Shown here piece after piece: positions 46,997-57,738 of a stretch of DNA of 64,000 nt. How positions within the stretch are numbered: the first letter of the stretch is position 1; every line of letters begins with the position of its first letter. A program made the position numbers and the translations under genes. The notes beneath the pieces were generated by a model that was not told the DNA's origin, ran no database searches, and was given only the letters and a program-made list of their open reading frames with translations. The stretch lies in the NCBI GenBank assembly GCA_001972305.1, contig BDDD01000904.1:13513-77512 (forward strand), given 5' to 3'. The stretch is from Cephalotus follicularis (Eukaryota; Streptophyta; Magnoliopsida; Oxalidales; Cephalotaceae).

Positions 46997-47001
46997 GGGG
47001 T

Positions 47002-47474
47002 TTCGTGCTGCCTGGCCGTATGGCTAACCCATCCTTCGGGATGGGGCGCCTATTATGTCCAGGTATGGATGGATCTGAAGCTAGCGGTAGTGATCAAGGA
47101 CAGAGAGATCAGTGACAACAGGGATGCATGGAGCAGAAATTTAAGGATTGTTTTACTTTATAGCTTTTGTACATATTGTATAAGATAATGTGGATTATGT
47201 TATGAATGAATTTGTATTGAAATAAGAGATAGGCTATAAATGTTTAAGAGTTGTTATCATGTTACGGATTTGCATTGAATATAATAAAGTTATATATGTT
47301 TTGATGAGTATATGTATTTGAATGGACACACACATAGGTATTGTTAAAGTTTTAAATTGTTTTGGTTTTTTTTCCGCCAAGTAGAATAGATTTACCTAGT
47401 ACCCAACTCATGGTTTAAGGGATTGAAAGGTGTTTAGTGATGTCTTGGACCCCCTACAGGTTTGGGGTGTCATA
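47002..47474 (+). mobile_element. solo LTR E, right part
   Basis: It completes E after insertion of D. It contains the terminal stem-loops and ends GGTTTGGGGTGTCATA before the AGTGT duplication. Confidence 0.85.
47015..47045 (+). other. LTR stem-loops (E copy)
   Basis: CCCATCC (47028-47034) pairs with GGATGGG (47039-47045) around a TTCG tetraloop. Just upstream GCC and GGC flank GTAT (47015-47024). It lies 430-460 bp before the LTR end. Confidence 0.65.
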
Positions 47475-47479
47475 AGTGT

Positions 47480-48894
47480 ATAGGTGCTAGACACTTAGCA
47501 TGTCCTTGGACGACTTGGTTGATCCTTATATCTGAGCGGCTGCAATGTATTATGTAGAGGATGTCGGGTTTTGATCTCTACCTTATGCAGTTTTTTGGCG
47601 GGGTTGACAAACGGGTGGTCTTTGGGCTCGGTGAAATCTACATGAATATGAGTGAGTGCATAACATGAGATCGTTACACCCGAGTGAAGGTGACCGGCTC
47701 TATATGATATGACTATACTATGGACTGTCCAAACCCATGACCGTGGTTAGGTAGACTGGAAGCTGGATTTCTGGGAAGGTCTAGTTAAAGTCATAAAGAT
47801 ACTTAGATATATAGTAACTAAGGTTTTAATTTAGGGATGCCACATATCCAAATCCTAAACCTCAGATAGAGCCGAGGGATTAAAATGCACGGTAACTGAT
47901 GACAGGACAAGTCACAGGTTAAGCTGTGGGTGATAATAAATAAGAGAAATTAATTGGATTAGTTTTGGGTCACTCGAATAATATTAGATATTAGTTTAGG
48001 GCCGAATTTAGTGAACCGGGTTCGCTTAATTCAGTTGTACTGAGTCCTAGGGGTATTTCAGTATTTTATCCATACTACGATTTATTAACTCTGACTTTGG
48101 GTCCCGCACGATTATAATAATCGAACAAGTGTTGAACACTTGTCACTTGGTGGCTTCCTAGTATAAAGTAAGAAGGAATTATATNAAAAAAACTTTTTTT
48201 GGCAAAAATATATATGCTTGGAGCCCTTGGATTTCTTCTCTACTCTCTACTACACCAAGAATCTTAGATCACTTAGGGTGTAACAAAGTTATCTCAACTT
48301 TGTTTCTCCCTATTTGATTTTTAGAATATGTTTTGGTTGAGCTCTCCTAGCAACAAACCTTTTTTAAGATAATCACTATCTTGGAGGGTAATGGCTTTAA
48401 TTGAAGCTTGACCTTTTGCTATTTTTTGAAGAAAGTTGTTGACCCATTTTTGGATTTTTACCTATGAGCATTGGTGGAGCTTGGACCTTGGAAGAGTTGC
48501 TATGGTGAAGATTAGCAGAGCTTGGGAGGAGCTAGGGTTTGGTGTGGTGATTTGGTGCCATTTTGCTTATGCCACCCACCACCACTATCAAAAGGCATTG
48601 GAGGAGTATTTGTTTTGGTAGGTAACCTAAATCCTAATTTGATTTTAAGATCACCTAATGTATGCTTAAAGTTCATAATTCATTTATGCTTAATGTGGTG
48701 ATCTTGGGTGGTTGTTTGGACAAGCATGTAAACTCCTTTATCTAGGTATGGGGCTATATTTGATTAGGATGACAAGGTTGTAATTTCGGTGCCCAAAAAT
48801 AATTTTTATCACCCCCACCCTATTTTCATGCTCCATAGTGGTTTACCAAGGGTTTATGTCTATTCGGACCGTGGAAATCAATACATTTATTTCA
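47480..48894 (+). mobile_element. LTR-like sequence L ending at a primer site
   Basis: This stretch ends TTTATTTCA two bases before a perfect tRNA-Met primer site at 48897, as an LTR would. A TATAAAG-like box is near 48160. With 1075-1525 it would give about 1.9 kb. The LTR start was not located. One base, 48185, is N. The ORF at 48436-48621 has no domain. Confidence 0.45.
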
Positions 48895-48896
48895 AG

Positions 48897-48908
48897 TGGT
48901 ATCAGAGC
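48897..48908 (+). other. primer-binding site downstream of L
   Basis: TGGTATCAGAGC, identical to the sites of A and C. No gag follows in the next 2 kb. Confidence 0.7.
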
Positions 48909-50847
48909 ATACCACATTAACATAGTTTAGTGCATTTTAATGTAGCTGGTTTGCATTGAATAACCCACTAATTTTTTCTTACTCTACCCTAATGTTATTT
49001 AATATGTTGTTTAAGTTGTGGTTGATTTTCAATGCCATTGGATCGTATGAGAGTTTGCGTTTTGAACTTGTCAAATTGCTCAACACAAAAATTGCATAGT
49101 GCAATTTTCTACGTTTAAGGATGTTTTGGTCCTGAGTTTTCTATCTATGTGCAGGGAGCACTAGGTGCTTCCTTGTACTTACATTGGACTAAATCATGAG
49201 AATTTTCCAAGTCACAAAATGTAATTCGGAGGTTGTTTGTGTAAGTTATGACACTTGCAAAATTGTTGGTTGAAAAGCATGGAAGTGCAGTAATTTTTGC
49301 ACTATGGAATTATCGCAAGGTTTTTTCCTGCTGTACAGGAGCAGACAACAATTTTTTTTGCCTTTTCTTCCTGCAAGAAATCTTGCCAGTAAGCCCTATG
49401 TTTTGGACAACAACTTCCTACACCTCAATGCAATACTCTTATATGTTCCGTCAATGAAAGGAACGTTTTAAACATGTTATGGTAACAAACTTTCTTGATA
49501 GTTTTGAACATATAAATAGTCAATCTTGAACTTGGGTTTGGAACCTTAAATTAATGAACTTATAGGCTCTTAATCATTACTTGATTCAGTGAGAGTTAAG
49601 CATTTAAATCTCCTTGTAATTTAATTTCAAATTGGCCATTGTTACAATGTACTAAGTGTGTTTTTTTTTATTAAAGTTTATATTGGATATTACTTTGATG
49701 TTATTATGCATGATGGATGGCAAAAGGGACTTGACCTAGTTTAAGGTTTCCTTTGTGTATGGTTTTTATTTTTATTTTTATTGCTTTAATGGATGATATG
49801 GTTTGTAATAAGGTTGCCTGTATGCACCATAATTTTCTCTTCTTTAAATCCTTTTTTAGAATAGGATCTCCTCCCCCCTCATATTTGCGTTCTTTATTTT
49901 TTTTAAAAATTAATTGTATTTATTTTTTAAAGAAGACTTTGCAAAGGAGGTTGAGAAGAATTGAAAAGATGTTACAAGACTATTGAAGGCCATGAATGCA
50001 TGGGGCATTATGTAATAAATTAGAATGCTCTCTTACACCTAGGAAGACTTAGTGATGACTTTGCTCAAGTTATCACGTTTAATTTTGTCCCTTGTCATTC
50101 CATTAGATTTATTTTTGAAGTAAATCACTAGGTTGCATGAGCTGGTTGAACCAAGCAAACGTCAATCATGCAAAGCCATAATTGATGGAATTTAGCTAAT
50201 ATAACCAAATGAACTAATTGATGGCTTTGTAATCTAAAATGAATGAGACCTAAATACCCTCCATTTTCAAACAATATGTCTTAAATGCTAGGGACACAAG
50301 CGAGTGTCCCGATGTCGGCCTTTTGTGACATCTGTGTCCCAGCTAGTTTTATAGAATGCATTCATGAGGTCATGATTAGTATCTCAGGATAATATGATTT
50401 ATTGTTGGGAATTCATATAGCATGCATTTCATGGCATACACATCATGCATATGATTATTGGTATCATATTATTAAGGGAGTAGATTATTTTAGATAAAGT
50501 TTAATGTGATTTTACAAGTTTTTTCATGTAATTAGAATGTTCATTAATGAAAATTATTTTAAATGTTATTTGATAAAATGTAAAAAAAAAAGTGAAGTGG
50601 CCATCCATTTTCTCTACCTTCGGACAACCTCATCAACCTACTCTAACAACCAATATTCAAGGGTAATTTCAAATTCATAGTTATTTCTAGTTTAGTTCAA
50701 ATTTCTTTAATTTCGGATTTGAGCCCTATTTGTTCTTACGAGCTTATTGTGAGTAAATTGCTTGTCATGAATTCTATATTTCTCCTAGAAAGTTAATTTG
50801 AGTAAACCAATTAGCCTAGAATTCAAATTTGGTTGATTATCAATCTT
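48909..50847. other. non-coding stretch after the L primer site
   Basis: AT-rich, without gag or pol motifs on either strand. It could be the interior of a non-autonomous large LTR derivative or strongly decayed sequence. ORFs at 49248-49457 and 49753-49986 have no domain. Confidence 0.4.
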
Positions 50848-51164
50848 TGTAATGCCCTGCATTTTATAGTAATGGCTGTATAAATAATTGTTATAATTAT
50901 AGATATTGTGCATTGAAACTCACAATTTCGAGGCCCAATAATTTCATATGCTGCATAATGGCCTAAAGTATTTCATTGTATTGCACGACCCAATATATAC
51001 GCATCATGTTTATTCCATGGCCGGTTGAGACAAATATGTATCACGCGTTGCAATGGTGGGCCAGGCCTTTTGTGGCTACGAAGATGCTTCTGGAGAACTC
51101 CATGCCTTAGGGAACTCCATTCATAAAATCTGATTCTTCACTCATTCCTCTCATTGGCATCCAG

Positions 51165-51265
51165 CGCCCGATTCAAGAGAGAGAAGAGAGAAAGAGGAAG
51201 AGAGCGGGAGAAAGAGAGAGGAAGAGAGCGGGAGAAAAAGAGCAGGAAGAGAGAGAGTAGCACGC
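51165..51265 (+). repeat. GA-rich tract with ~26-bp repeat in J
   Basis: AGAGGAAGAGAGCGGGAGAA occurs twice with a purine-only surround, in what is probably the transcribed leader of the LTR. Confidence 0.75.
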
Positions 51266-51642
51266 TCCCATTGCGCACCGGCCGTTCCTCGCATTTCTGG
51301 TCGAAATAGAGTAAGAGAAACACGGCTTCCTCTTCACCGGCGCATCACCTCCTCACTGTTTCTCTTCTTCTCCATGGACGCCGAAGCTTGGAGCTTCCAT
51401 TTTGGTGACACCCTTTCCACCGCCGTGGTCATTATAGGTGAAGACTAAGTCAATTCAGTGGGTTTGGCGCGGTGAGAGCTCGGTGACGCTAGAAGGAGCT
51501 CGTGCTGTGGTGCGTGGCAGTTCATCGATTCGGCTGCAAGTTCTCCCAATTTGCAAGCTCAATTAATAACAGGTATGTTCTACATATGCTTGAATTTCAT
51601 TTTGTGATGGATTAAAATGGTTTTGATTTGGTCTTTAGAGCT

Positions 51643-51995
51643 ATTCGTCGAATCCACTGCATTGGTCAACCCGTCGACACTTTGGCAAAAAGCGTTGACG
51701 CCTTGAGAGATACCAGTCGACGTTTTATGGTATTATTCGCATTTTATGAGCTAATTCGCGCAAGATGGCGACACATAACGTTGACATGCAATAGCAATGC
51801 AACGCATAACGTCGACGTGAAACGTTGCACGTCGACATGCAACATGGAAGTGCACGTTAGCGTTGACGCACGTGTCGACGCGTAACCTCAACGCGCACGC
51901 ATAGCATTAATACGCAACTGCAGTGCAACACATAGCGTTGATGCTCAGCATTGCAGTTCTCGCATGGCGTCGATGCGTAGCTCAAATTGTCGATG
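51643..51995 (+). repeat. GTCGAC array in LTR J
   Basis: T of the core falls at 51674, 51695, 51717, 51781, 51812, 51832, 51863, 51875, 51938, 51970 and 51990. Intervals repeat as 20-22 and 31-32 bp with extra copies 12-13 bp apart. Forms include ACGTCGACGT, GCGTTGACGC and GGCGTCGATGC. Long runs of CATGCAAC-like text lie between. Confidence 0.75.
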
Positions 51996-52329
51996 CACAA
52001 ATATGGTTTAAGGGACATAAACGTGATTTCAACATGGTTTTCAACCCCTGACTCCTGTATTCTCAATATGGGTTCTATAGGAGGCATTTCTACGGCCTTA
52101 TAACCTATATGAAACCTCATTTAATTGATAGATTTGAATATCAATCTTCAAAAAGGGTTTTATAGCTTGATGACCTATAGGGTCTCAGATTTTTCTTGCC
52201 ATGGTTGAGCCTTGATGAGTTAGTCACGCCAATCTCCACTATGTCATGGAGGTTAGGGTAGCCACATAGGCTAACGAATGTGTGACTGAAGAAGTCACCC
52301 CGAGATGACTGAGATGTCTGAAATATGGC

Positions 52330-52705
52330 ATCGACCAAGATGACCAACCCCCTAATAACCACCGACTGAGATGACTGAATAAGTCATCGACTGAGATGGT
52401 TGATTAGTCACCGACAAAGATGACTGATACGAGTCACCGACTGAGATGACCGAAATGGTCACCGACCAAGATGACTGATACGAGGCACCGATTGATACGA
52501 GTCATCGACTGAGATGACCAAAATGCTCACCGACCGAGATGACTGACACGAGTCACCGACTGAGATGATTGAGATAGTCACCTACCGAGATGACTGACAC
52601 AGGTCACCGACCGAAATGACCGATACAGGTCATCGACTGAGATAACCGTGAAAGACCCACATGGGACACCGATCGAGATGATCGTATAGGTCACCGATTG
52701 AGATG
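52330..52705 (+). repeat. ~25-bp minisatellite in LTR J
   Basis: Units of CACCGACNGAGATGACTGA type recur about every 24-26 bp (for example cores at 52412, 52438, 52463 and 52489). They are too diverged to be a recent expansion. Confidence 0.85.
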
Positions 52706-52767
52706 GACCCATTTAAAGAGGCTAACACTTGTGGGGAAGAGTCAACGAACCATGAGGACTGGGTGTA

Positions 52768-52868
52768 TATGGTTATGGAATGGTTATGGTATGGTTATGG
52801 AACAATTATTGATCTAATGGTTATGGATCTCATTGTTATGGATCGTACGGTTATGGATCGTTATAGAA
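52768..52868 (+). repeat. GGTTATGG repeat in LTR J
   Basis: GGTTATGG or a one-base variant occurs about seven times in 100 bp with spacing of roughly 9-20 bp. Confidence 0.7.
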
Positions 52869-53092
52869 TGGATTGTTTTATGGATGAGTTAGAATGTTAT
52901 GAGTATGGAATGACATGAGCCAGATTGTGATTGATTGTGAATTGTTAAGATTTAAATGCTATGATATGCAATTAACTACTTATATATGCTGGTATGGGAC
53001 AGCATATATATTTAGTTAACCTCTTGATTGTTATCAAATGGATGAGCTATATTATGAACAATTGATATTCATGTTTATCATGCATTCTCATG

Positions 53093-53094
<2 letters not shown>

Positions 53095-53131
<37 letters not shown>
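53095..53131 (+). repeat. (AT)n microsatellite in LTR J
   Basis: Uninterrupted AT run of about 36 bases just before the terminal stem-loops. Confidence 0.9.
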
Positions 53132-53132
<1 letters not shown>

Positions 53133-53160
53133 CATTTCACTCCATATGTATATTGTACAC

Positions 53161-53202
53161 AACCTTCGGGTTGTTGACCCATTCATTTTAATGAATGGGT
53201 CA
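53161..53202 (+). other. LTR stem-loops (J copy)
   Basis: AACC-TTCG-GGTT (53161-53172) is a small hairpin with a stable-type tetraloop. It is followed by TGACCCATTCAT (53175-53186) pairing perfectly with ATGAATGGGTCA (53191-53202) around TTTA. The pair ends 360 bp before the LTR end. Confidence 0.75.
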
Positions 53203-53561
53203 GGTCCAGGTGACACGCAGTAGTGATCAGCAGGGCTAAATCGCAGAGTAAGGATCTACATCTCCTTCGACCTACCTTGTATAAATGTGGTTGATGTATG
53301 GACATGAATATATCCACATGCATATTGTATATTTCTGGATTTCCTCCTACGGGAGTGTGATTATATAAAATGTGTTTTTCTTTACAGGGGATATAGTCCG
53401 ATAAACGGATACTACATGCCTGATTTTCGTTAAATCTTATTGATTTAAAGTTTTAAATTTATAGCACTTTTGGAGTATGATTTATATGAGATTTCATAAA
53501 TTAAATGGATGGTGATCACGTGTTGGGTCGTGGGGGTTTCCCCACGGTTCGGGGCGTGACA

Positions 53562-54307
53562 ATCATTGTTTGATCTTTAGGAAAATAATTCGAATAAACG
53601 GCTAAATTTGAGGAAAAATCAGTCAACTTTAAGAATTTATGTCCTTTGAGCGAAGAACTTAATAAGTTCAACGCCCACTTGATATTTACTTAATTGAATT
53701 ATATAAAATTTATTTAAAATGAATTTATGTTAAGTTTAGATTTTTTTTAAAAGATTAAGTTACGCAAAGTTATGGACTTAGTGAATTTACGAAACTTTAA
53801 AGTCAACTTAACGAGTTTTCGGAGAAAAAGAATGTTTTCGATAGATTTCGGTGACTTTAAGTAAAATTTGAGAATGCAAGGATTTCGATGATTTTAATTC
53901 AATATTTAACTTATTTATAACTTGTAGAAGTAGTCTATAAAGTTTTTAAATCGGATTTGATAAGTTTATACCATTATTTGATGATTTTGGTCAATATCGA
54001 CCACTTTTTAGTATGAATGCATAACACATCATTTATCTGCATAATGAATTTCATTATTAAATCAAGTTGAGAGTCCTAAAAATATAATCGATTATGTTTA
54101 ATAGACGAGGACCCTACTGTTTAGCCTAAAAATGTGTTGTTTTTAAGGATTTATTTATTATGTTTTTATGCTTGGAACATAGTACTTTGGTTATGTTTTA
54201 TTGATTTTCAGGTACAAGACCAAAATGATCAAAGTGCATTGATATTAGTCCAATTGGCAAAAATTAAAGGCAAGAAGATTAAGTTTCTGTAGAATTTGCA
54301 AATTGAA
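53562..54307. other. AT-rich stretch, no gene
   Basis: It continues the sequence interrupted by J. No ORF, domain or repeat was recognised. Confidence 0.4.
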
Positions 54308-54995
54308 GATCAAAGCGTTGACGGGTTCTATCAAAGCATCGACGCTTAGATGTAAAGCGCTGACGGTAGTTTGTAAGCGTCGACGCTTAGAGCTGCTCTG
54401 CACCAGATTACATTCTCTGCTCCACTAAACGTTATCTCATGGTCTGTTGCTCTGCTATCAATACCCATAGTCTGCTCTGCACTGAACTCCATGCTCCACA
54501 CCAACACCTCAAGTCTGCTAGTCTGCAAGGTTATGCTCTGCATTGATGCTAGTCTAGCCTTCAAGAACTTTGTAGTCTGGTCTTCAAGTGCCTGGTGGTC
54601 TGCTTGACATATTTGCATTCATAGTCTGCTCTTTCATGGTCTGCTCTACTCAATACGCCAAGTCTGGTCTGGTCCGCTATCAACATCCAATGCTCTGTTC
54701 TGCTCTATGAGTATGAACCTCAAGTATACTTCATAGAAAATTGTGCAAAGCGGTGACGCCTTCAAAGAAACCGTCAGCGCTTAATGACTAAAAAGCCAGT
54801 GGTTAAGAGGAAATTTCCAGGGCTTTGGTACAGAGAAGATAACAATTGTATGATACACCTAAAGCGGCGACGCTTTCAAGGAAATCGTCAACGCTTTAGC
54901 CAAACCGCCGACCTCATAAACAAAGCATCAGCGGTTAAGAGTGAGGCTGAACGAGGCGCACCAACAGTCGACACTTGTATTGAAACCGTCGATGC
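54308..54995 (+). repeat. two GTCGAC arrays flanking a CTGCTCTG-rich segment
   Basis: The first array has cores at 54318, 54339, 54360 and 54380 (21, 21 and 20 bp). The second has 54753, 54774, then 54867, 54888, 54908, 54928, 54968 and 54989 (21; then 21, 20, 20, 40 and 21). Both are of the AAGCGTCGACGCTT class. Between them, 54390-54715 is full of CTGCTCTG, GTCTGCT and TCTGGTCT variants. The element that owns this block was not identified; it ends 143 bp before LTR I. The ORFs here are repeat text. Confidence 0.8.
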
Positions 54996-55477
54996 TTTGG
55001 GCACAGAAATGCTAAATCATTGGCACATGGCTTGGATGGCAAATGGAAAGTTTCTAGAATATTTTTGACTTTGTATTTTAGGAAAGTTTTGGTTGTAATA
55101 TTTCAATTTAAGTAGGACTTTAAGTAGGCTTTTATTTTGTCACACCCCGTTATTCCAATTCCATTACATTAGACAACATATGTGGTGATATCAGAAAAAA
55201 ATAATAATCCATCATTCCATTCAACATTTCATAAATAAGCGGAAGCATTCATATCTGGATTATAAAATAAAAGTCATCCGCACGCAACCCATACTACGTG
55301 CTCGTACGATCCAACAATTATCCTTTTACATGAGGAAAGTAAAATATCAACGGAGTGCGAATCGTTCATTACAAATTCAATACATCATAAAAACATAACA
55401 ACCTTAAGCAGAAAGGAAGCTCTCCAAGTTTTAGCAACACTTCCCGTATGTCTTCGCTTAATATGAAATTGTAGGGG

Positions 55478-55502
55478 TTAGCCGTTGTCCTCACTTGGCT
55501 AA
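55478..55502 (-). other. LTR stem-loop (I copy)
   Basis: TTAGCC and GGCTAA pair 340-364 bp before the LTR end, the same structure as in G and F. Confidence 0.6.
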
Positions 55503-56260
55503 GTAGGAAGATAAAGCATGTAATTGAATCTATAAATGTAAATATGCATGACAATTTAAATGAAATGACATATATATGTATAGTATTCCAATATATACGC
55601 AATCATGCCAAGTGGCCATAGACAATACAATGCAAGAATACCGCACAAGGGTAAAATCAATTCATACTGTGGTTTGGGTGTCACATGTCGCTACCTCCTA
55701 GCACAAACTGCGCACCACCTATCTATCACCCTACACTCCGAAGATGATAGATCAGGTAACATTTACTACCAGCGTTAGCGGGCAGTTTAACACATAAGAT
55801 CTGCAAGGCAGATAAGATTGGGTGGATACTCTAGCCAACTCCTGGCACCTAGGACCACCACCGTAGCCAGTGACCTCTGCCATCACTCGACTAACGGCAT
55901 TAAGCATATACAATCAATTCAATAACAATATTACATATATATATAATATGCAATATAACGGTAGTTTCCATTTTTAGAAGACATATAACAATTCAATAAC
56001 CGTGCATCTCACATTTGGAGGAACAGTAACATTTCAGCAGTGGTTCTCTTGGAGAACAAAATAGTAGCAATACCTCTAAAGAGGAAAATAGCAATTGGTA
56101 TAACATTAAGATTTCTTACGAAACCTATTAAAAATCATTATTTATGCTTATAGCATTCAATTAGTATAATCCTTGAAAATTAGGTGAAATCATATCAATT
56201 TCTTGAATAAACAGTAATAACAGCAACAAAAGTTGAAGGAGTAACATCCATTAAGCCTCT

Positions 56261-56445
56261 AAGCGTCGATTTTATATCGTTAATTTATCGAATTTTCTGT
56301 TCTAAAGCCTCGACAGTTTCGTTTTAAGCGTCGACGGTTTAAGTCTTAAGTGCCGTTCCTACTGTCCTAAGCGTCGATGTCTCGAACCAATACACACAAT
56401 TTCAAACTTAAAGCGTCGACGGTCAAATATTAAGCGTCGGCGCTT
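56261..56445 (-). repeat. 21-bp-phased AAGCGTCGACGCTT array b in LTR I
   Basis: Motif starts are 56261, about 56283, 56305, 56326, 56348, 56369, 56411 and 56432: 21-22 bp apart, with one slot (near 56390) too decayed to call. The array lies about 1250-1440 bp into the LTR. Confidence 0.85.
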
Positions 56446-57380
56446 CTGGCTTTCATACGAATTCCAGGAGCAACAACAAAAAGGAGCATGCATAAACTCC
56501 TTTCAATCACAGTCCAAATCAACATGCAATCAATTTTCAACCCTTACTACACATTATACATGTTATATGTTCAAAAAACATGTCAAAAACCCCTACCTTT
56601 AAAGCAGTCCCGAAATCAAATCAAATTGATTTCTCTCTCTATGTCCAAAAGTTCTTCACTGTCCTTCAATCTTCCAAAATTACAGAATTAATCTACATAA
56701 TTGCATGTTTACAGGTTTTAGATACGAATCCAGTACGTTAAGCTAGTTAGCTAACCATGACAACATCAAGGAATTGAATTAGAAGCTTATCATTAGCTCT
56801 ATGTTTCATCTCTCATGAACAATTTTAACAAATCAAGTTCTAACTCCCAGGTTTCCTCTATAATTGGTTGTTAACAGACTATATGTATTGCTAATCATCA
56901 AAATGATACATCCCTACCACCTTAACTATATCAAGGTACTCGGATTAATAACTTACCAACTTCCAGGTGATGATCCAAGTTCAATTCTTCTGAACTTTAA
57001 GCTCCTTCAACTTCTAGTAATCTTCCAAAAATTGTCCAGGTTGTCTCTCAATCTCTCAGTGTTTTCTAACACTCTCATCCAATCTCTCACAGTTGGTATA
57101 AAAAGGTCAAAAGTGTGTCCTTCATTTCGCCAGATTCCTCCATCCTTCAAAGCACATTTCTCTCTCCCTCATGCATGCACTCTTCCTTTGGTTCTTTTCT
57201 TGTTTTCTGGCAGATTGCAGGTGAAAAGAGACATGCAAGAAATCTTAGTCTGCCTTGGCAACAGCTGGTGAAGCCTCTTTTCATGGCCAACACGTTTATG
57301 GACACATGCCAAAGTTACCATCATTTAAACTCTGTCATTCCATTCCAACTGACACATATCTTTGCGCCAGAACACGTCTA

Positions 57381-57550
57381 AAGCGTCGCCAGTTCTATCG
57401 TTGGCATCGACGCTTATACGCCTTTAAGCGTCGATGCTGGGAATTTAAAGGTCGACGGTTTGGCGCCTTAACTCAGCCCTCAACTGTATGTTTTGCACAC
57501 GTGTCTATGCTCAAAGCGTCGACGGTAAGTAGTTAGGCGTCGGCGGTTTG
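57381..57550 (-). repeat. phased AAGCGTCGACGCTT array a in LTR I
   Basis: Motif starts are 57381, 57402, 57426, 57447, 57514 and 57535: intervals 21, 24, 21, 67 and 21. It lies about 150-315 bp into the LTR, where G has its array a. Confidence 0.85.
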
Positions 57551-57697
57551 GCACCAGAAATTATTTCTTTAGTTTTCCATATAAGAATTTTATTCCAACT
57601 TCGTTCTATTCAAAAAGGTAACCAACATAACATCTCAAAACGTACATTTTATTCATCGTTGGGTACAAAATACATGAATTGAAATGCGGTTATTACA

Positions 57698-57712
57698 TTC
57701 CCCCCTCCTCAA
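57698..57712 (-). other. polypurine tract of I
   Basis: The minus strand reads GAGGAGGGGGGAA directly before the 3' LTR. Confidence 0.75.
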
Positions 57713-57738
57713 AGAAAATTCGTCCTCGAATTTAGCCC

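Larger units (their letters stand above)
50848..53561 (+). mobile_element. solo LTR J
   Basis: It starts TGTAATGCCCTGC and ends GGTTCGGGGCGTGACA, 2714 bp. Flanks are ATCTT (50843-50847) and ATCAT (53562-53566), a target duplication with one change. No internal region follows. It contains a purine tract, a GTCGAC array, a ~25-bp tandem repeat, a GGTTATGG repeat, an (AT)n run and terminal stem-loops. ORFs inside have no domain. Confidence 0.85.
55138..57697 (-). mobile_element. 3' LTR of chromovirus I
   Basis: On the minus strand it starts TGTAATAACCGC (57697) and ends AACGGGGTGTGACA (55138), 2560 bp. It is of the same LTR group as G and F. A polypurine tract and pol of I follow at 57698. The five bases beyond it are TATTT; the partner is outside the window. 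Several short ORFs, such as 56864-57271, are LTR sequence without domains. Confidence 0.92.

Noticed and set aside
56864-57271. 135-codon plus-strand ORF
   Set aside because: It lies antisense within the 3' LTR of I and shows no recognisable domain.
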